Source: JBGAHD01 sp044226395 (lineage in GTDB: Bacteria; Pseudomonadota; Gammaproteobacteria; Xanthomonadales; Ahniellaceae). Taken from it: 64,000 bases of DNA. The notes under the pieces are model-generated. The model was not told where the DNA came from. It saw only the letters and a list, made by a program, of their open reading frames with translations, and did not search any database. Made by a program: the position numbers and the translations under genes. Each line of letters starts with the position of its first letter. Position 1 is the stretch's first letter. The stretch covers positions 62,001-126,000 of the forward strand of contig JBGAHD010000006.1 in the NCBI GenBank assembly GCA_044226395.1, given 5' to 3'. Below are positions 26,367 to 35,908 of the stretch, in pieces.

Positions 26367-27239
26367 TCACCGCTCGGGCATCACCATCCGCGCCAAATGC
26401 CGCGCGAAGCGCGCGCCGGCGCCCGCATCCTGCGCCAGGAACAACTGCGGTTCGATCAATTCCAGTTCCATGATCATCAAGCGCCCCGCGCGCGCCACGC
26501 CGTCGACGCGCGCGTAGGCAAGCCGCGGCAGCGACAGCGCGTCGAGGCGTGCAAGCGCCGCGTGCGCGTCGGCAATCAAGGCATCGGGCGGCGTGGCCGC
26601 GCCGAAGGAACCGCCGTGTTTTTCCTGCACGCGAAAATCGCCGCCGCGCGGTTGCTTGAGCACGGCGTGGCTGAATTCGCCGCCGAAGAAGAGGAAGGAC
26701 CATTCGCCCTCGCTCGTGATCTCGGGCACGAAGGGCTGGACGAGAAATGTCGCGTCGCGCGGCAGTTCCCCGAAGCGCGCGAGAAAAGCCGGATCATCGA
26801 CACGCCCGCGCAAGGTGTGCCACGCGCCCGCGCTCACCGCCGGCTTGACCACCACGTCGTCCCATCCCAAGGTCGGCACGATCGCGGTCAGATCTTCCGG
26901 CGCGAGCACGCGCGTGGGAATGATCGACAGCCCGAGCCGTTCGAGATCGATCAGATAACGCTTGTCCGCGTTCCAGCGCAGCACGGCGATGGGATTGAAC
27001 ACCGGCACGCCCGCCGTTTCCAAGCGCGATAACCAGGCCAAGTAGCGCGCGTGATGCTTGTAGTAATCCCAGATCGTGCGCACCAGCACGGCGTCGTGGT
27101 CGGCCCAGTTCACCGTCGGGTCGTCCCACACGCGAAGTACCGGCGCGATGCCGTGCGATGACAAGGCGGCGAACAGACTGGCGTCGTCGGGATGACCCGC
27201 GGCGTGTTCGCGCGAGGTGGCGATGGCGAGCTTGAGCAT
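26367..27239 (-). CDS. ATP-grasp (RimK/glutathione-synthetase-like) protein
   Basis: A 290-residue ATP-grasp-fold protein starting MLKLAIATSREHAAG at 27239. VLVRTIWDYYKH, DDVVVKPAVSAGAWHT (the P-loop-like lysine segment), TFLVQPFVPEI, and LIEPQLFL near the C-terminus match an uncharacterised family related to RimK and glutathione synthetase. It probably ligates a carboxylate to an amine with ATP; the substrate is unknown. It stands alone, convergent with apbE and divergent from pepQ with 68 bases between start codons. Confidence 0.82.
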   Translation of the reverse strand: MLKLAIATSREHAAGHPDDASLFAALSSHGIAPVLRVWDDPTVNWADHDAVLVRTIWDYYKHHARYLAWLSRLETAGVPVFNPIAVLRWNADKRYLIDLERLGLSIIPTRVLAPEDLTAIVPTLGWDDVVVKPAVSAGAWHTLRGRVDDPAFLARFGELPRDATFLVQPFVPEITSEGEWSFLFFGGEFSHAVLKQPRGGDFRVQEKHGGSFGAATPPDALIADAHAALARLDALSLPRLAYARVDGVARAGRLMIMELELIEPQLFLAQDAGAGARFARHLARMVMPER

Positions 27240-27307
27240 GCGTGACGTTTCCGAATCGCGCGGCGATGGGGCACAATCGAGCGCGTAGTTTCGCACAGGA
27301 CAGGGCC

Positions 27308-28630
27308 ATGACCGATCTCGATCCGCTGTATGCACGCCATCTGCAAGCGGTCACGCGCGCGGCCGATCGCGCGCTGACGCTCGGTCAATGCGATCACTTG
27401 CTGATCGCCGCGGGCACGGAGCGCTACAAGCTCTACGACGACCAGCACTATCCGTTCACCGCCAACCCGCACTTCAAGCACTGGTTGCCGCTGACCGCGC
27501 ATCCGCATTGCTGGATCAGCTACACGCCAGGCGCCAAGCCCGTGCTGATCTATCACCAGCCCGCCGACTATTGGCATCTGCCGCCGCAGGACCCGCGCGG
27601 TTATTGGGTCGAGCATTTCGACATCCGCGTGATCCGCGAACCGGCCGAGGCGCGCGCGCACCTGCCGCGCGAACTGACGCGCGCGGCGATTCTGGGCGAA
27701 CCGGAATGGGCGGTCGGCGACGCGCGACCCAACAACCCCGCGCGCGTGCTCATCGGCCTGGATCTGGCGCGCACGCGCAAATCGCCCTACGAGCTTGCAT
27801 GCATGCGCTTGGCCTCGCTGCACGGCGCGCGCGCGCATCGCGCGGCGGCGGCGGCGTTTCGCGAGCGCCACAGCGAGTTCGAGATCCACCTCGCCTATTG
27901 CCAGGCCGCCGGCCACAGCGAGGCGGAGCTGCCGTATCACAACATCGTCGCCTTGAACGAGCACGGCGCGACCTTGCATTACCAGCACTACGACCGTCAG
28001 CGTCCGCGCGACCATCGCTCGCTGCTGATCGATGCCGGCGCGCAAGTGCACGGCTACGCGTCCGACATCACGCGCACCTTCGGCAATGGCGACGCGACCT
28101 TCAGCGAATTGCTGGAGCTGACCAATCGCGAGCAACTGGCCCTGTGCGCGCGCGTGCGCGCCGGCGTCGACTGGCGGCAATTGCATTTGGACACGCACGT
28201 GGCCGTGGGTCGCGTGCTGCGTCAACTCGACGTGGTGCGCCTCGAGCCCGAGGCCCAGGTCGAGGCCGGCATCACGCGCGTGTTCTTCCCGCATGGCCTG
28301 GGCCATTTCATCGGCCTGCAGGTGCATGACGTCGCGGGCTTTCTCAAGGACGAATCGGGCGAGACCTTGCCCAAGCCCGAAGGTCATCCGTACTTGCGCT
28401 GCACGCGCACGCTCGAGGCCGGCAATGTGATCACGGTCGAACCGGGCATCTATTTCATCGACATGCTGCTGGCCGGCTTGCGCCAGGGTCCGCACGCGGG
28501 CGCGGTGAACTGGGCCAAGGTCGAGCATCTGCACGGCTTCGGCGGCGTGCGCATCGAAGACGACGTGGTGGTCACCGAGGGCGATCCCGAGAACCTCACG
28601 CGCGATGCCTTTCGCGCGCTCGCGGGCTGA
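27308..28630 (+). CDS. pepQ: Xaa-Pro dipeptidase PepQ
   Basis: An M24-family metallopeptidase that cleaves X-Pro dipeptides; some members also hydrolyse organophosphates. The 440-residue product has the creatinase-like N-terminal domain (KPVLIYHQPADYWHLPP) and the pita-bread domain. Metal ligands appear in LLIDAGAQVHGYASDITRT, HGLGHFIGLQVHD, TVEPGIYF and VRIEDDVVV. Length matches E. coli PepQ (443). It converges with pepP, another M24 peptidase, across a 228-base spacer. Confidence 0.94.
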   Translation: MTDLDPLYARHLQAVTRAADRALTLGQCDHLLIAAGTERYKLYDDQHYPFTANPHFKHWLPLTAHPHCWISYTPGAKPVLIYHQPADYWHLPPQDPRGYWVEHFDIRVIREPAEARAHLPRELTRAAILGEPEWAVGDARPNNPARVLIGLDLARTRKSPYELACMRLASLHGARAHRAAAAAFRERHSEFEIHLAYCQAAGHSEAELPYHNIVALNEHGATLHYQHYDRQRPRDHRSLLIDAGAQVHGYASDITRTFGNGDATFSELLELTNREQLALCARVRAGVDWRQLHLDTHVAVGRVLRQLDVVRLEPEAQVEAGITRVFFPHGLGHFIGLQVHDVAGFLKDESGETLPKPEGHPYLRCTRTLEAGNVITVEPGIYFIDMLLAGLRQGPHAGAVNWAKVEHLHGFGGVRIEDDVVVTEGDPENLTRDAFRALAG

Positions 28631-28645
28631 GCCGCGAATGACAAA

Positions 28646-28679
28646 GGGGCAGGACGCGATGTCCCGTCGCGCCTGCCCC
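28646..28679. terminator. Hairpin between convergent pepQ and pepP
   Basis: GGGGCAGG-A-CGCGA pairs with TCGCG-CCTGCCCC with a single bulged A and a 7-base loop, 16 bases after the pepQ stop. A short TTTG follows on the minus strand only. It is a plausible 3'-end structure; termination efficiency cannot be judged. The remaining 180 bases to pepP hold nothing recognisable. Confidence 0.45.
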
Positions 28680-28858
28680 GAACCAGTCACAAGCAGTCGT
28701 TGGAGGAGACTGCGGCGCCTTTGTAGCGCGAACGTGTTTCAGTGGGTGTGCGGCGATTGCGCGTGCGCGCATCGCGCTTCGAGTCAGCAATCACTGCAAC
28801 CGAAAATCGCGTCCAGCGGCCGCGCGCCGACGATTTGCCTAGGCCGGAAGTCAGGGCT

Positions 28859-30169
28859 TCAGGCCGACGCCATCAGACGCTCGATCGCGTCGGGGTCCTT
28901 GGGCACGGCGGCGGTGAGCACGATCGGCGCGCCGCGCGTGATCGCGACATCGTCCTCGATGCGCACGCCAATGCCTCGAAAACGCTTGTCGACGCCACGC
29001 GCGTCGCGCGGAATGTAGATGCCCGGCTCGACCGTGAGCACCATGTTGGGCTCGAGCTCGCGGTACTCGCCCTCGATGCGATAGTCGCCGACGTCATGCA
29101 CGTCCAGGCCGAGCCAATGCCCGGTCTTGTGCATGTAGAAGGCCTTGTAGGTTTCGCCGCGCAGATTGTGCTCGAGGCTGCCTTCGAGCAGACCGAGCTT
29201 GATCAGACCCTTGGTGATCACGCGCACCGCCGCATCGTGCGGCGCGATCCAGGAGTTGCCGGCGCGCGCTTCGGAAATGGCGGCGTCTTGCGCGGCCAGC
29301 ACGATGTCGTAGATCACGCGCTGTTCCGGCGTGTAGCGGCCATTGATCGGCAAGGTGCGGGTGATGTCGGCGGCGTAGCAATCGACTTCGGCGCCAGCGT
29401 CGACGAGCAGCAGATCGCCATCCTTGAGCGGCCCGTTGTTGGCGCGATAGTGCAGCACGCAGGCATTGTCGCCGGCGCCACAGATCGGCTGATAAGCGGG
29501 CACGGCGTGTTCGCTGTGAAAGGCGTGCAGCAGTTCGGCCTCGACCAGGGCCTCGCTCAAGCCCGGCTTGATCGCGCGCATCACGCGCAGATGCGCGCGC
29601 GCCGAGATGTCGGCCGCGCGCTGCATCACGCGAAGTTCGGCGCGCGATTTGTACAGGCGCATGTCGTGCAGCAAATGGCCGAGCGCCACGAATTCGTGCG
29701 GCGCCTCGGCGCCGGCGCGCGCCTGGGCGCGCACGCGATTGACCCAGCCCATCAGCTTGAGATCGAAATCGGTGTCGCGCCCGAAGTGGTAGTACACGCG
29801 CTCGCGGCCTTCGATCATGCCGGGAAGGATGTCGTCGATGTCGTCGATCGGAAAGGCATCGTCGACGCCGAGCGCGCCGATCGCCGCCTCGCAACCCAAG
29901 CGCGGGCCATCCCAACGCTCGCGCTCGGGATCGCGCTCGCGGCAAAACAGAATCGACTCGCCATGCTCGCGTCCGGGAATCAGGGCGAGCACGGCCTCGG
30001 CCTCGCCGAAACCCGTCAGATAATGAAAATCGCTGTCCTGACGATAGGGATAGTGCGCGTCATTGTTGCGGATGCGCTCGGGCGCGGCGGCGACGATCAC
30101 AATCGACTCGCGACCAGTCATGCGCATGAGCTGCTTGCGTCGACGCTGGAATTCGCTGGCCGCGATCAC
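28859..30169 (-). CDS. pepP: Xaa-Pro aminopeptidase PepP
   Basis: An M24B aminopeptidase P that releases N-terminal residues before proline. The start is probably the GTG at 30169 (MIAASEFQRRRKQLMRM): GGGGA precedes it and the family begins at this point. This gives 436 residues, close to E. coli PepP (441). No ATG is available nearby in the long upstream open frame. Metal-binding motifs are LLLVDAGAEVDCYAADITRT, HKTGHWLGLDVHDVG, TVEPGIYI and VRIEDDVAI. It follows ygfB, as in E. coli ygfB-pepP-ubiH, but ubiH is not next. Confidence 0.93.
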   Translation of the reverse strand: MIAASEFQRRRKQLMRMTGRESIVIVAAAPERIRNNDAHYPYRQDSDFHYLTGFGEAEAVLALIPGREHGESILFCRERDPERERWDGPRLGCEAAIGALGVDDAFPIDDIDDILPGMIEGRERVYYHFGRDTDFDLKLMGWVNRVRAQARAGAEAPHEFVALGHLLHDMRLYKSRAELRVMQRAADISARAHLRVMRAIKPGLSEALVEAELLHAFHSEHAVPAYQPICGAGDNACVLHYRANNGPLKDGDLLLVDAGAEVDCYAADITRTLPINGRYTPEQRVIYDIVLAAQDAAISEARAGNSWIAPHDAAVRVITKGLIKLGLLEGSLEHNLRGETYKAFYMHKTGHWLGLDVHDVGDYRIEGEYRELEPNMVLTVEPGIYIPRDARGVDKRFRGIGVRIEDDVAITRGAPIVLTAAVPKDPDAIERLMASA

Positions 30170-30260
30170 CGGCGGGATCCCCGGGCTGAAGCGCCGCGCG
30201 CGCGGCGGACGGACGGACAGTGTCGGAGAGCGCGCGGGCGAAGGAGCGCGCCGGCCATGC

Positions 30261-30827
30261 TCAGTGCCGCGTCGCCTGGCGCGCCTGCTGCGCGCCGAGT
30301 TCGTTGTGCAGCAACAGCACGCCCACGCGCACGTATTCGACCACTTCGGCGTAGGCCTCTTCGTCGTCCTCGGCCGAGTCGCCCTCGTCGAAACGCGTGG
30401 CGGCGATGCGCGAGAGATCGCGCAGGATCTCGTCGCTGTCGCCAGACAGGCCGGTCTGCAGATCGGCGCCGGCGAGGCCAATGCCGCCGAGAAAACCTCG
30501 ACACCAATCGACCAGGGCGACGGCGCGCTCCTCGATCGGGCTGGCATCGCCGGGCAACATCGGCGCGAAACTCAGATCGGGATCGTCGAGTTCCTCGGCG
30601 CAACCGACGAAGAACCGGTCGAAGACCTCGCGATCGGGCTTGCCGCTCAGGGCGTCGTCGACTTCGTTCAGAGCCAGGGTCTGCAACCACGTGGCGGTCT
30701 GCGCCATGCCGCCGGCGCACAGATAGCCCGTGAGCGAGCCGTGCAGCTCGGCCGCGCCGATGCCCAGGTGCAAGTCGGACAAGGTCCGGCTCAATTCATC
30801 GAAATTGGTGGCGTGGGACGCGCTCAT
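30261..30827 (-). CDS. ygfB: UPF0149 family protein YgfB
   Basis: A small cytoplasmic protein of the YgfB/YecA fold, 188 residues from the ATG at 30827 (MSASHATNFDELSR); an ATG three codons upstream is also possible. GSLTGYLCAG, VDWCRGFLGGIGLAG and EYVRVGVLLLHNE are conserved family segments. In Pseudomonas aeruginosa YgfB represses AmpDh3 expression; whether that applies here is unknown. There is no ribosome-binding site, and a -10-like TAAAAT lies so close upstream that the mRNA may be leaderless. It is the first gene of the ygfB-pepP pair. Confidence 0.92.
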   Translation of the reverse strand: MSASHATNFDELSRTLSDLHLGIGAAELHGSLTGYLCAGGMAQTATWLQTLALNEVDDALSGKPDREVFDRFFVGCAEELDDPDLSFAPMLPGDASPIEERAVALVDWCRGFLGGIGLAGADLQTGLSGDSDEILRDLSRIAATRFDEGDSAEDDEEAYAEVVEYVRVGVLLLHNELGAQQARQATRH

Positions 30828-30834
30828 GTAGCGC

Positions 30835-30840
30835 ATTTTA
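30835..30840 (-). promoter_or_regulatory. Possible -10 element for a leaderless ygfB mRNA
   Basis: On the minus strand TAAAAT ends 7 bases before the A of the ygfB ATG at 30827, so transcription would begin at or next to the start codon. No -35 match is visible. The absence of a Shine-Dalgarno sequence fits. Confidence 0.35.
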
Positions 30841-30940
30841 ACAAGCTCGGCGCCCGTGTGCGGGTTCCGGCGGGCCCGGGCTGGCGTATGCTTGTCCTCC
30901 AGGCGCCCGGCGCGCCCATTTCGGGGTCGATCGGTCCATC

Positions 30941-33900
30941 GTGACGCTGTCAGGCGACATCGCTGTGCGCGCGGAACGTCCGTCGTCGGCCGGGGTTGGC
31001 CGACTGCGCGGCGTCGTGCTGCTCGCGGGCTTGATCTGGGCCGTGGTGGCCGGCGCGACCGAGCGTCCCTACTACTTCGAGCGCGTCACGCGCGAGGAAG
31101 ATCTCGCGCAGAACACCGTCAACACCTTGCTGCAGGACAGTCGCGGCCTGATGTGGGTCGGCACGCAGGGTGGTCTGCACCGGTATGACGGTTATCGCTT
31201 CAACCTATACCAGCACAATCCCGAGGACGCGGGCAGCCTGCCCGATTCCTTCATCACCGCGCTGACCGAAGACGAGCGTGGCCGCCTGTGGGTCGGCACC
31301 AATGGCGCGGGCGTGGCGATGTACGACGCGGTCAACGATCGCTTCATCGCCGAGGATCCGGGCAACGCGCTCGGCGCGCCCAAGCGCAATGCCGTGGGCG
31401 CGCTGCTGTACGACTCGGCGCATGGCCTGTGGGTCGGTTCGCGCCTGGGCCTGGAGCTGATCGGTCCCGACGGCAAGCATCGCGACGTGCTGGTGTTCGA
31501 CGCCGACCGCGAACGTCCCGACGAAGTGCGCGATCTCGCCTTGGGCAGCGACGGCACGATCTGGGCCGCGACCACGGCGGGCCTGTATCGCATCGACGGC
31601 AAATCCCTCGCCGTGCGCCGCGAGACCTTGGCCGAGGACCTCACGCCCGCGACCTTGCTCGCCGATCCGCAAGGCGCGCTGTGGCTGGGCACCAACAAGG
31701 GCCTGCTTCGTCGCGACGCCGAGGGCCGCTACGCGTCGATGTGGCCGCGCGCGGGCGAAAACTTCGCGCGCACCACGGTGATGGACATCGCGCGCCTGCC
31801 CGATGGTCGTCTGTGGTTGGCGGTGTATGCCACGGGCTTGATCGTGTTCGATCCCGAGAACGGTCAGACCGAATGGCTGCATCACGATCGCGAGATCGCC
31901 GGCACCCTGCCCGAGGATTCGGTGCGCACCTTGATGGTCGACGATTCGGGGCTGCTGTGGATCGGCGGCGACGTCTACGGCGTGACGCGCGTCGATCCGA
32001 AAGGCGCCAAGTTCAATCTGCTGGTCGACGACACGCCCGATCGCGCCTTCGTCGACACCAACAACATCCGCAGCTTGCTCGAGGACGCCACGGGCCAGCT
32101 GTGGATCGGCACCGCTGGCGATGGCCTCAAGCGCTACGACCCGCGCACGGGCCGCTTCGATTACTTCACCGAGTCACTGCGCGCCGCGCTGCCGCCCGAA
32201 CAGCGCCGCATCGATCTGCGCGTGTGGGGCCTGGCCGACTCGGGCGACGGCAAGGTGTGGGTCGTGTCCAACGGCGGCGCCATGCTGCTCGACCCCGCGA
32301 CACGACGCGCCACCGCGCTGCCGGTCGATCACACGCGCGCCGATGCCCTGCCCGATCAGACCGTGCGCAGTCTTCTGGTGGCGCGCGATGGCAGCGTGTG
32401 GCTGGGCACCTTCAGCGGTGGCCTGGTGCGCTATCAACCCAAGCTCGCGCGCTGGACGCATTTCCGCTCCGCGCCGGCCGATACCTCGAGCCTGTGGCAC
32501 AACGCCGTGCTGACGCTCAGCGAAGATCGCACCGGCCGCATCTGGATCGGCACGCTCGATGGCTTGAATCTGTTCGACCCGGCCAATGACGTGATGCGGC
32601 GCTTGCCGCGTTCGGGCCCGGCGCGCGATTCGCTGGCCGGCAACATCGTGCGCGTGATCCACGAATCAGCCGAAGGCACGATCTGGATCGGCAGCCACAA
32701 TGGTCTGTCGCGACTGGACGAACTCACGCCGACCTCGGCGCGCTTCACGCGCTTTCTGGCCGAGGACGGCCTGCCCGGCTCGGCCGTGTACGGCATTCTC
32801 GAGGACAAGGAAGGCCAGCTGTGGTTGTCGACCAACCGCGGCATCGCGCGCTTCAATCCGGGCGGTCGCGAGTTCCGTCGCTTCACGCTCGAGGATGGTC
32901 TGCAGGGCCTGGAATTCAACGGCGTCGCGCAATTGAAACTGCGCGATGGGCGTTTGGCGTTTGGCGGCTCGCATGGCTTGAACTGGTTCCAGCCCGAGCG
33001 CGTGGCCGTGAGCGACTACGAGCCGCGCCTGATCTTCACCGCCTACACCATCGGCGACAAGCGTCACGAAGTCACCGCGCCCACGCGCTTCACGCGCCTG
33101 GATATCGCGAGCCGCGATCGCCTGGTCGGCTTCGAGGTCTCGGCCCTGGATTTCGGCGCGCCCTCGCACAATCTCTACGAATACCGCCTCGATGGCTTCG
33201 ACGACGCCTGGCTGGCGCTGGGCACGCGCCGCGAGATCGTGTTCACCAATCTCGACGCGGGCAGCTACACCTTGCGCGTGCGCGGCTCCAACCGAGATCA
33301 GCGCTGGAGTTCACGCGAGCTACGCCTGGAACTCCATGTCTCGCCGCCATGGTGGGCGAGCAAGCCCGCGTACGCGCTTTACGCGCTGTTGCTGCTGGGA
33401 TTGATCGGCCTGCCGGTGCTCGCGCATCGTCGCCGCCTCGAGCGCGATCGCCAGCACACGCGCGAACTGCGCGAGCGCGAGGAGCGCCTGCGCGTGGCGA
33501 TCTGGGGCTCGGGCGACGAGTTCTGGGACTGGGACATCCGCGACGGCAAGCTGTTCCGCGTCGGCGCCGATGCCTTGCTGGGCTATCAGCACGAGCATCA
33601 GGTCACCGGCGACGAATGGCGCCGGCGCTCGGTGCATCCGGACGATTTGCCGCGCGTCGAGCAGATCCTGGCCAGTCACGTCTCGGGCGATCGCGAGTTC
33701 TTCGAATCCGAGCACCGCGTGCTCAACGCGCGCGGCGAATGGGTGTGGGTGCTGTCGCGCGGCAAGATCGTCGAGCGCGACGAGAACGGCCAGCCCATGC
33801 GCATCGCCGGCACCGCGCGCGACATCACCCACAGCCGCGAGATCGAACGCGACAAGCGCATCGCCGAGGAAGTGATTCGCTCGATGAGCGAGGCGGTGGT

Positions 33901-35572
33901 GGTGACCGACCTCGAGTTCCGCTTCAACTCGATCAACCCCGCGTTCACGCGCATGACGGGTTATTCCGAGGACGAGGTACGCGGCGAGTCGACCAGCATC
34001 CTCGACTGCGAGCAGCACACGCCGGAGTTCCATCAGGCGCTGCGCAACACCCTGGTCAAGACCGGTCACTGGAGCGGCGAGATCTGGCAGCGACGCAAGG
34101 ACGGCGAGGAATTCCTGTGCTGGCTCGAACTGTCGGAAGTGACCGACCGTCACGGCCTGCGCACGCACTGGGTCGGCGTGCTCACCGACATCACCGATCG
34201 CAAGCGCGCCGAGCAGGAACTGCGTTATCTCGCCAACTACGACACGCTGACGGGCCTGCCCAATCGTTCACTGCTGGGCGAGCGCCTGGCGCATGCGCTG
34301 ATCCGCGCGCGTCGTCATGGCAGCCGCGTCGGCGTGCTGTTCATCGACCTCGATCGCTTCAAGCACGTCAACGATTCCATGGGCCATGCCGCCGGCGATC
34401 GCCTGCTCAAGGCCGCCGCCGCGCGCATTCAAGCCAGCGTGCGCGAGTCCGACACGGTCGCGCGCCTAGGCGGCGACGAGTTCACCGTGATCATCGAGGA
34501 CCTGACCGATCAGGCCCAGGCCGAACGCGTGGCGCAGAAGCTGATCGAATCCTTCGTGCTGCCGCTGGATATCGATGGCCGCACCGAGGTCGTGATCTCG
34601 CCTTCGATCGGCATTTCGATTTACCCCGATCACGGTCAGGTGCCGACGGATCTGCTCAAGTTCGCCGACACCGCGATGTATCAGGCCAAGGATCGCGGGC
34701 GTAACACCTTTCAGACCTACACCGAAGCGATGGACGCGCACGCGCGCATGCGCGCGTCGATGGTCAGCCATCTGCACAAGGCGGTGGAGCGCGGCGAGTT
34801 CTCGCTGGTGTATCAGCCCAAGATGTCGCTCAGCGATGGCCGCATCACCGGCGTCGAGGCGCTGCTGCGCTGGCGCAATCCGGACCTGGGCACGGTCTCG
34901 CCCGCGACCTTCATTCCGCTGGCCGAGGAAACCGGCCTGATCGTGCCGATCGGCGAATGGGTGTTGCGCGAAGCCTGCGTGCAAGTGCAACGCTGGATGC
35001 GCGCGGGCCTGAGCGCCACGACCATGGCGGTCAATGTCTCGATGCTGCAATTGCTGCGCGGCGAGTTGTACACGCTGCTGCGCCAGATGCTCGAGGATTT
35101 CCGCATTCCCGCGCATCGGCTCGAGTTGGAACTGACCGAGAGCATGGTCATGGCCAATGCCGAGCAATCGATCAGCACGCTCACGCAGATCAAGTCGCTG
35201 GGCGTCAATGTCGCGATCGATGACTTTGGCACGGGCTATTCGTCGCTGGCCTATCTCAAGCGCCTGCCGATCGACACGCTCAAGATCGACAAGGAGTTCG
35301 TCGGCGACATCACCACCGACCCCGACGACGAGGCGATCACCGCCACGGTCATCACCATGGCCCACTCCCTGGGACTGGACGTGGTCGCCGAAGGCGTGGA
35401 GACCTCGGAACAGTTCGACTATCTGCGTGAACAGGGCTGCGACGAGGCGCAGGGCAATCTGATTTCGGTGCCGCTCGATCCCGAGCGGTGCCTGAAATTC
35501 CTGCTCGACCGCCGCGCCCAGTCCGAGGGCAAGGGCGACGTGCGCGAATTCCCCTCGAGTGGCAAGCGCTGA
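30941..35572 (+). CDS. Propeller-sensor PAS-GGDEF-EAL c-di-GMP enzyme
   Basis: A 1543-residue membrane sensor that can in principle make and break c-di-GMP. It starts at a GTG with an N-terminal hydrophobic segment (about residues 22-40). Next come two-component-regulator propeller repeats (repeated GLMWVGTQGG, RLWVGTNGAG, LLWIGGDVYG) to about residue 700, and a Y_Y_Y domain at about 740-800. A membrane helix at about 806-828 is followed by two PAS/PAC domains (about 846-970 and 976-1087). The GGDEF domain has an intact GGDEF at 1177-1181 and an RESD inhibitory site five residues before it. The EAL domain starts EAL at 1306, with DDFGTGYS and AEGVET. Both sites look catalytically competent. 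The ligand is unknown. Confidence 0.93.
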   Translation: MTLSGDIAVRAERPSSAGVGRLRGVVLLAGLIWAVVAGATERPYYFERVTREEDLAQNTVNTLLQDSRGLMWVGTQGGLHRYDGYRFNLYQHNPEDAGSLPDSFITALTEDERGRLWVGTNGAGVAMYDAVNDRFIAEDPGNALGAPKRNAVGALLYDSAHGLWVGSRLGLELIGPDGKHRDVLVFDADRERPDEVRDLALGSDGTIWAATTAGLYRIDGKSLAVRRETLAEDLTPATLLADPQGALWLGTNKGLLRRDAEGRYASMWPRAGENFARTTVMDIARLPDGRLWLAVYATGLIVFDPENGQTEWLHHDREIAGTLPEDSVRTLMVDDSGLLWIGGDVYGVTRVDPKGAKFNLLVDDTPDRAFVDTNNIRSLLEDATGQLWIGTAGDGLKRYDPRTGRFDYFTESLRAALPPEQRRIDLRVWGLADSGDGKVWVVSNGGAMLLDPATRRATALPVDHTRADALPDQTVRSLLVARDGSVWLGTFSGGLVRYQPKLARWTHFRSAPADTSSLWHNAVLTLSEDRTGRIWIGTLDGLNLFDPANDVMRRLPRSGPARDSLAGNIVRVIHESAEGTIWIGSHNGLSRLDELTPTSARFTRFLAEDGLPGSAVYGILEDKEGQLWLSTNRGIARFNPGGREFRRFTLEDGLQGLEFNGVAQLKLRDGRLAFGGSHGLNWFQPERVAVSDYEPRLIFTAYTIGDKRHEVTAPTRFTRLDIASRDRLVGFEVSALDFGAPSHNLYEYRLDGFDDAWLALGTRREIVFTNLDAGSYTLRVRGSNRDQRWSSRELRLELHVSPPWWASKPAYALYALLLLGLIGLPVLAHRRRLERDRQHTRELREREERLRVAIWGSGDEFWDWDIRDGKLFRVGADALLGYQHEHQVTGDEWRRRSVHPDDLPRVEQILASHVSGDREFFESEHRVLNARGEWVWVLSRGKIVERDENGQPMRIAGTARDITHSREIERDKRIAEEVIRSMSEAVVVTDLEFRFNSINPAFTRMTGYSEDEVRGESTSILDCEQHTPEFHQALRNTLVKTGHWSGEIWQRRKDGEEFLCWLELSEVTDRHGLRTHWVGVLTDITDRKRAEQELRYLANYDTLTGLPNRSLLGERLAHALIRARRHGSRVGVLFIDLDRFKHVNDSMGHAAGDRLLKAAAARIQASVRESDTVARLGGDEFTVIIEDLTDQAQAERVAQKLIESFVLPLDIDGRTEVVISPSIGISIYPDHGQVPTDLLKFADTAMYQAKDRGRNTFQTYTEAMDAHARMRASMVSHLHKAVERGEFSLVYQPKMSLSDGRITGVEALLRWRNPDLGTVSPATFIPLAEETGLIVPIGEWVLREACVQVQRWMRAGLSATTMAVNVSMLQLLRGELYTLLRQMLEDFRIPAHRLELELTESMVMANAEQSISTLTQIKSLGVNVAIDDFGTGYSSLAYLKRLPIDTLKIDKEFVGDITTDPDDEAITATVITMAHSLGLDVVAEGVETSEQFDYLREQGCDEAQGNLISVPLDPERCLKFLLDRRAQSEGKGDVREFPSSGKR

Positions 35573-35683
35573 GCGGTTCGCCCCGGGCGTTTCGCGTCCC
35601 GGGTCGCCGCGGACGCGGGCGCCGCGCTGCTCGGCGATCGCGCAATTTGACGCAAGCCCGTGTCTTGCCTTACGTTTTGGCTC

Positions 35684-35908
35684 ATGAGTGACCGTCCCCA
35701 GGCCCGCAGCCAACTGCGCGATATCTCCGCGCAGATCGATCAATTGATCGGCTTGTGCCAGCGTCTGATGGACGAAAACCGCAGCCTGCGTCAAAGCCAG
35801 GAGCAGTTGATGAGCGAACGCGCCAACTTGCTGGCCAAGAACGAGCAGGCGCGCTCGCGCGTCGAGGCCATGATCAATCGCCTCAAGTCGCTGGAGCACA
35901 ACGGATGA
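35684..35908 (+). CDS. Small coiled-coil protein (TIGR02449 type)
   Basis: A 74-residue acidic/basic coiled-coil protein (ISAQIDQLIGLCQRLMDENR, then SQEQLMSERANLLAKNEQAR) of the TIGR02449 type found upstream of zapA in Xanthomonadales and Pseudomonas. Its stop overlaps the zapA ATG as ATGA, so it is translationally coupled to zapA and likely acts with it in cell division. It resembles ZapB in size and coiled-coil character, but homology to ZapB cannot be claimed from this alone. Confidence 0.85.
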   Translation: MSDRPQARSQLRDISAQIDQLIGLCQRLMDENRSLRQSQEQLMSERANLLAKNEQARSRVEAMINRLKSLEHNG

